From positions 2,728,001-2,792,000 of the forward strand of contig NZ_CP166919.1 of the NCBI RefSeq assembly GCF_041379765.1: 64,000 nt of DNA, given 5' to 3'. Position 1 is the first letter of the stretch; the number at the start of each line of letters is the position of its first letter. Position numbers and translations under genes: made by a program. Below the pieces are notes generated by a model. That model did no database searches, was not told where the DNA came from, and saw only the letters and a list, made by a program, of their open reading frames with translations. This DNA is from Thalassotalea sp. Sam97. GTDB taxonomy: Bacteria; Pseudomonadota; Gammaproteobacteria; Enterobacterales; Alteromonadaceae. Below, piece by piece: positions 61,736 to 64,000 of this stretch.

Positions 61736-61989
61736 TATTTTTCTTCTCCTACACCGTATTTTTTATCAAGATCATTCATCTTTTTGCCATACCAAAAGAT
61801 CAGTGCGACAAAGGTATAAATGGAGCCTTGTTGTGCAAACCAGAATCCCAGTTTATAGCCGCCTATGGTAATCACATTTAACTGTTCAACCAATAACAAA
61901 CCAAAGCCAAACGAGACAACAAACCAAATCCCTAAGCAAATCAGGATCAGGCGCAGGTTTTCCTGCCAATATGAGCTGATTGATTCCAC
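61735..61989 (-). CDS. DUF4212 small subunit of the sodium/solute symporter
   Basis: An 84-residue protein with two membrane helices (about 11-33 and 48-66) and a charged C-terminal end (KKMNDLDKKYGVGEEK). This matches DUF4212, found as the partner of certain SSS symporters. The GTG start has AGGGG about seven bases upstream. Its stop overlaps the start of the symporter gene by one base. Confidence 0.9.
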   Translation of the reverse strand: MESISSYWQENLRLILICLGIWFVVSFGFGLLLVEQLNVITIGGYKLGFWFAQQGSIYTFVALIFWYGKKMNDLDKKYGVGEEK

Positions 61990-62226
61990 GAAACACCCCT
62001 TTTTTGAGTTATTTGTTTATATTCAATTACATAAATCAATTGTGGCGAACTCTACTAAATTGATGTGTTATCACACACATCACAATAAGTCGTTTATCAA
62101 ATTAGCAACTAAACCGGTCGGGGGGTATTAAACTTTAGTCTATAATGACCTGCTATTTGTTGATTTTAGCTGTCGATGAATTTTTAATAATAAGCAGCAA
62201 CACATAACCTAAACAGGTAGATAGCC

Positions 62227-64000
62227 ATGGATAATGATGTAACGGACCTTATCGACTTTATAAGCCAAACAGAGCCGTTTTCAGCACTCGACAATCAGCA
62301 AAAGCAAGGTCTTGTTAAGCTGATCAAGATCACTTACATCCGCGCGGGCGAAAAATTATGCCAAGACGATTTTAACAACGATAACCTGTTTATTATTCGT
62401 AAAGGTGCCATCAACCACTGGCAAATCGAATCAGCTAATAAGCTACTGCTAGGTAAGTATGGTGAGGGTGATATATGCACAGCATTATGTAGCTGCCAAT
62501 TAACCAATCAGAGTGACCCCAAAGAGCGAGAAAAGCATAGCAAGAGTCAAATCATAGCGGCGGAAGATTGCTTATTGTATGTCATCCATTGGCCTGATTT
62601 AGCTGAGCAGTTGCATAACAACAAGTTTGTGTTGCGTTATTTCCTTGAGTCATCAGCGCAAAAGCTAAAACACAAGGTAAAACAAATAAGTAACGATGCC
62701 ATCGTCAACGCAACCTTAATGAACCAAACTATCGCCGATTTTTATAATGCTCCAGCGGTTAGCGTGGACATTAACACCAGCATTACCCAAGCGGCGAAAA
62801 CCATGGCCGAACATGGTTTTTCGTCTTTATTGATCACCAATCAAGAGCAACTTGTCGGCATTGTTACCGATAAAGACTTGCGTAATCGCTGCTTGGCTAA
62901 CAAGTTAAATCCAGATAGCGCGATAGGTAGCATCATGACTGAGCAATTGCTTACTATTGACCATCAAGCCAATGCATTTGATGCGCTGCAGCAAATGTCA
63001 GCAAAGCAAGTACACCACTTACCAGTCATGGCGCAAGGAAAGCTCTGTGGTATGTTATCGGCGGCAGATTTAATGCGCCAAGAGCAACGTAATGCCATTA
63101 ACGTCAGTGCAAGGCTGCATCATGCACAATCACTCGATGAATTAATTGATGCCAGCAAACTGATACCTCAACTGCAACTGAAGATGACGAAAATGGGCAC
63201 CACGGCATCCCATGTTGGTAAAACCATTAGTGCGATAGCCAATACCTTAACGTGTCGATTAATTGAAATGGCAGAGCAAACACTCGGCAGCCCACCTTGT
63301 CGCTATGCCTGGATCGCAGCAGGCTCACAAGCGCGCCGTGAGCAAGGAGCTCACTCTGATCAAGATAATGCCTTGATCATTGCTGACGATATTCAACCTA
63401 GCGATGATGCATGGTTTAAAGCGTTGGCGGAGTTTGTTTGTGATGGCTTAAATGCCTGCGGTATTGTTTATTGCCCAGGGCATATCATGGCAACCAACCC
63501 ACAATGGCGACAACCAAGTAGCGTTTGGCATCAATATTTTCAGCAGTGGATCGAAACACCGGATCCTAAAGCCTTGTTAAACTGCAGTGTATTTTTTGAT
63601 ATGGCGTTAGTATATGGCGATGCTGAGTTACTTCACGATGTGCGCTCACAGATGTTACAACGCACTCAGGTCAACACCTTGTTTCTTGCACATTTGAGTA
63701 AAAATGCACTCTTGCACCGCCCGCCACTTGGTTTTTTTCGGGATTTTGTCTTGGAAAAAGATGGCAATAACAAAAACACCCTTGATTTAAAACATAAAGG
63801 ATTAGCGCCGATTGTTGATTTGGCGAGAATTTACGCGCTTGCCGAAGGCGTTGCAGAGGTTGGCACTATCGAACGATTAAACGCAATCGCCGGCAGTGTA
63901 TCACTAACCCAAAAATCAGCGGATGATTTAATCGATGCGTTTGAGTTTATGGGCATGTTACGGCTTGAACATCAAATGACACAGCTCGAATTACACCAAC
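62227..64000 (+). CDS. cNMP-binding/CBS/DUF294 nucleotidyltransferase-like protein, 3' end missing
   Basis: A cytosolic protein running off the right edge; 591 residues are visible, with perhaps only a few dozen missing. Order: a cNMP-binding fold (about 17-130), two CBS domains (about 158-285), then a DUF294 nucleotidyltransferase-like domain with GSQARREQGAHSDQDNAL at about 366-383, followed by its C-terminal helical domain. The family is often next to acetyl-CoA synthetase or ActP and CrbS genes. It probably senses nucleotide ligands and modifies a partner, but the reaction is not known. The start is the ATG at 62227, divergent from the DUF4212 gene. Confidence 0.9.
   Translation, partial: MDNDVTDLIDFISQTEPFSALDNQQKQGLVKLIKITYIRAGEKLCQDDFNNDNLFIIRKGAINHWQIESANKLLLGKYGEGDICTALCSCQLTNQSDPKEREKHSKSQIIAAEDCLLYVIHWPDLAEQLHNNKFVLRYFLESSAQKLKHKVKQISNDAIVNATLMNQTIADFYNAPAVSVDINTSITQAAKTMAEHGFSSLLITNQEQLVGIVTDKDLRNRCLANKLNPDSAIGSIMTEQLLTIDHQANAFDALQQMSAKQVHHLPVMAQGKLCGMLSAADLMRQEQRNAINVSARLHHAQSLDELIDASKLIPQLQLKMTKMGTTASHVGKTISAIANTLTCRLIEMAEQTLGSPPCRYAWIAAGSQARREQGAHSDQDNALIIADDIQPSDDAWFKALAEFVCDGLNACGIVYCPGHIMATNPQWRQPSSVWHQYFQQWIETPDPKALLNCSVFFDMALVYGDAELLHDVRSQMLQRTQVNTLFLAHLSKNALLHRPPLGFFRDFVLEKDGNNKNTLDLKHKGLAPIVDLARIYALAEGVAEVGTIERLNAIAGSVSLTQKSADDLIDAFEFMGMLRLEHQMTQLELHQ

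Noticed and set aside
1..64000. CRISPR arrays, phage or transposase genes, tRNA or rRNA genes
   Set aside because: None was seen on either strand: no regular spaced repeats, no recombinase or transposase motifs, and no cloverleaf or rRNA sequence recognised.

Overview
The window is a chromosomal stretch of a marine gammaproteobacterium. Gene content and protein style point to Alteromonadales, most likely a Colwelliaceae (Thalassotalea/Colwellia-like) genome: two DUF885 lipoproteins, a large TonB-dependent receptor, the ArcA/stand-alone Hpt arrangement, an acetate-sensing CrbS/CrbR system, Fur-, Zur- and lysine-riboswitch-controlled genes, and moderately AT-rich DNA. This taxonomic call is inference from gene content. 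No phage, insertion sequence, CRISPR array, tRNA or rRNA was seen. Gene density is normal, with good ribosome binding sites and many textbook terminators. Most genes are core housekeeping or respiratory-heterotroph functions.

Layout. 1-3.5 kb: a LysE-type exporter cut by the window edge, a small PGPGW membrane protein, DUF3581, a GIY-YIG protein divergent from the ribosome-rescue factor ArfB, and a DUF2797 zinc-finger-like protein. 3.5-7.5 kb: a Fur-boxed ferric-iron ABC operon (fbpA-fbpB-fbpC, minus strand). 7.7-15.1 kb: two DUF885 peptidase-like lipoproteins flanking a TonB-dependent receptor and DUF3010. 15.2-20.9 kb: a ThrE-type exporter, an NRDE protein, and a four-gene set (SDR dehydrogenase, amidohydrolase/lactonase, enolase-superfamily dehydratase, class II aldolase/adducin) whose chemistry adds up to a non-phosphorylating sugar-acid pathway. 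21-22.4 kb: a LysM L,D-transpeptidase convergent with a Braun-type lipoprotein, its likely substrate. 22.5-27 kb: an Lrp regulator divergent from putA. 27.2-32.3 kb: fpr, ispB, rplU-rpmA, obg, folA. 32.3-36.7 kb: an RND efflux pair. 37-38.6 kb: a TerB-like protein and a CvfB-like S1 RNA-binding protein.

38.8-42.2 kb: a minus-strand zinc operon behind a Zur-box-like site. It encodes a small Cys/His secreted protein (zinc chaperone type), a histidine-rich outer-membrane protein, a ZnuA-type binding protein and a ZnuB-type permease, but no ATPase. 42.3-44.5 kb: a crotonase convergent with dapA, which carries a clear lysine riboswitch. 44.6-48.6 kb: rsmC, arcA with a convergent stand-alone Hpt gene, and folE2. 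49-55 kb: gltB-gltD. 55.2-64 kb: the acetate block, comprising crbR, crbS (SSS-fused hybrid kinase), an unknown membrane-anchored protein, an ActP-like symporter with its DUF4212 partner, and a divergent DUF294/CBS/cNMP nucleotidyltransferase-like gene running off the end.

The most interesting parts are the Zur-boxed zinc operon with its His-rich outer-membrane protein and missing ATPase, the sugar-acid cassette of unknown substrate, the unknown gene inside the acetate block, and two related palindromic/MITE-like repeats near 28.2 and 37.0 kb.
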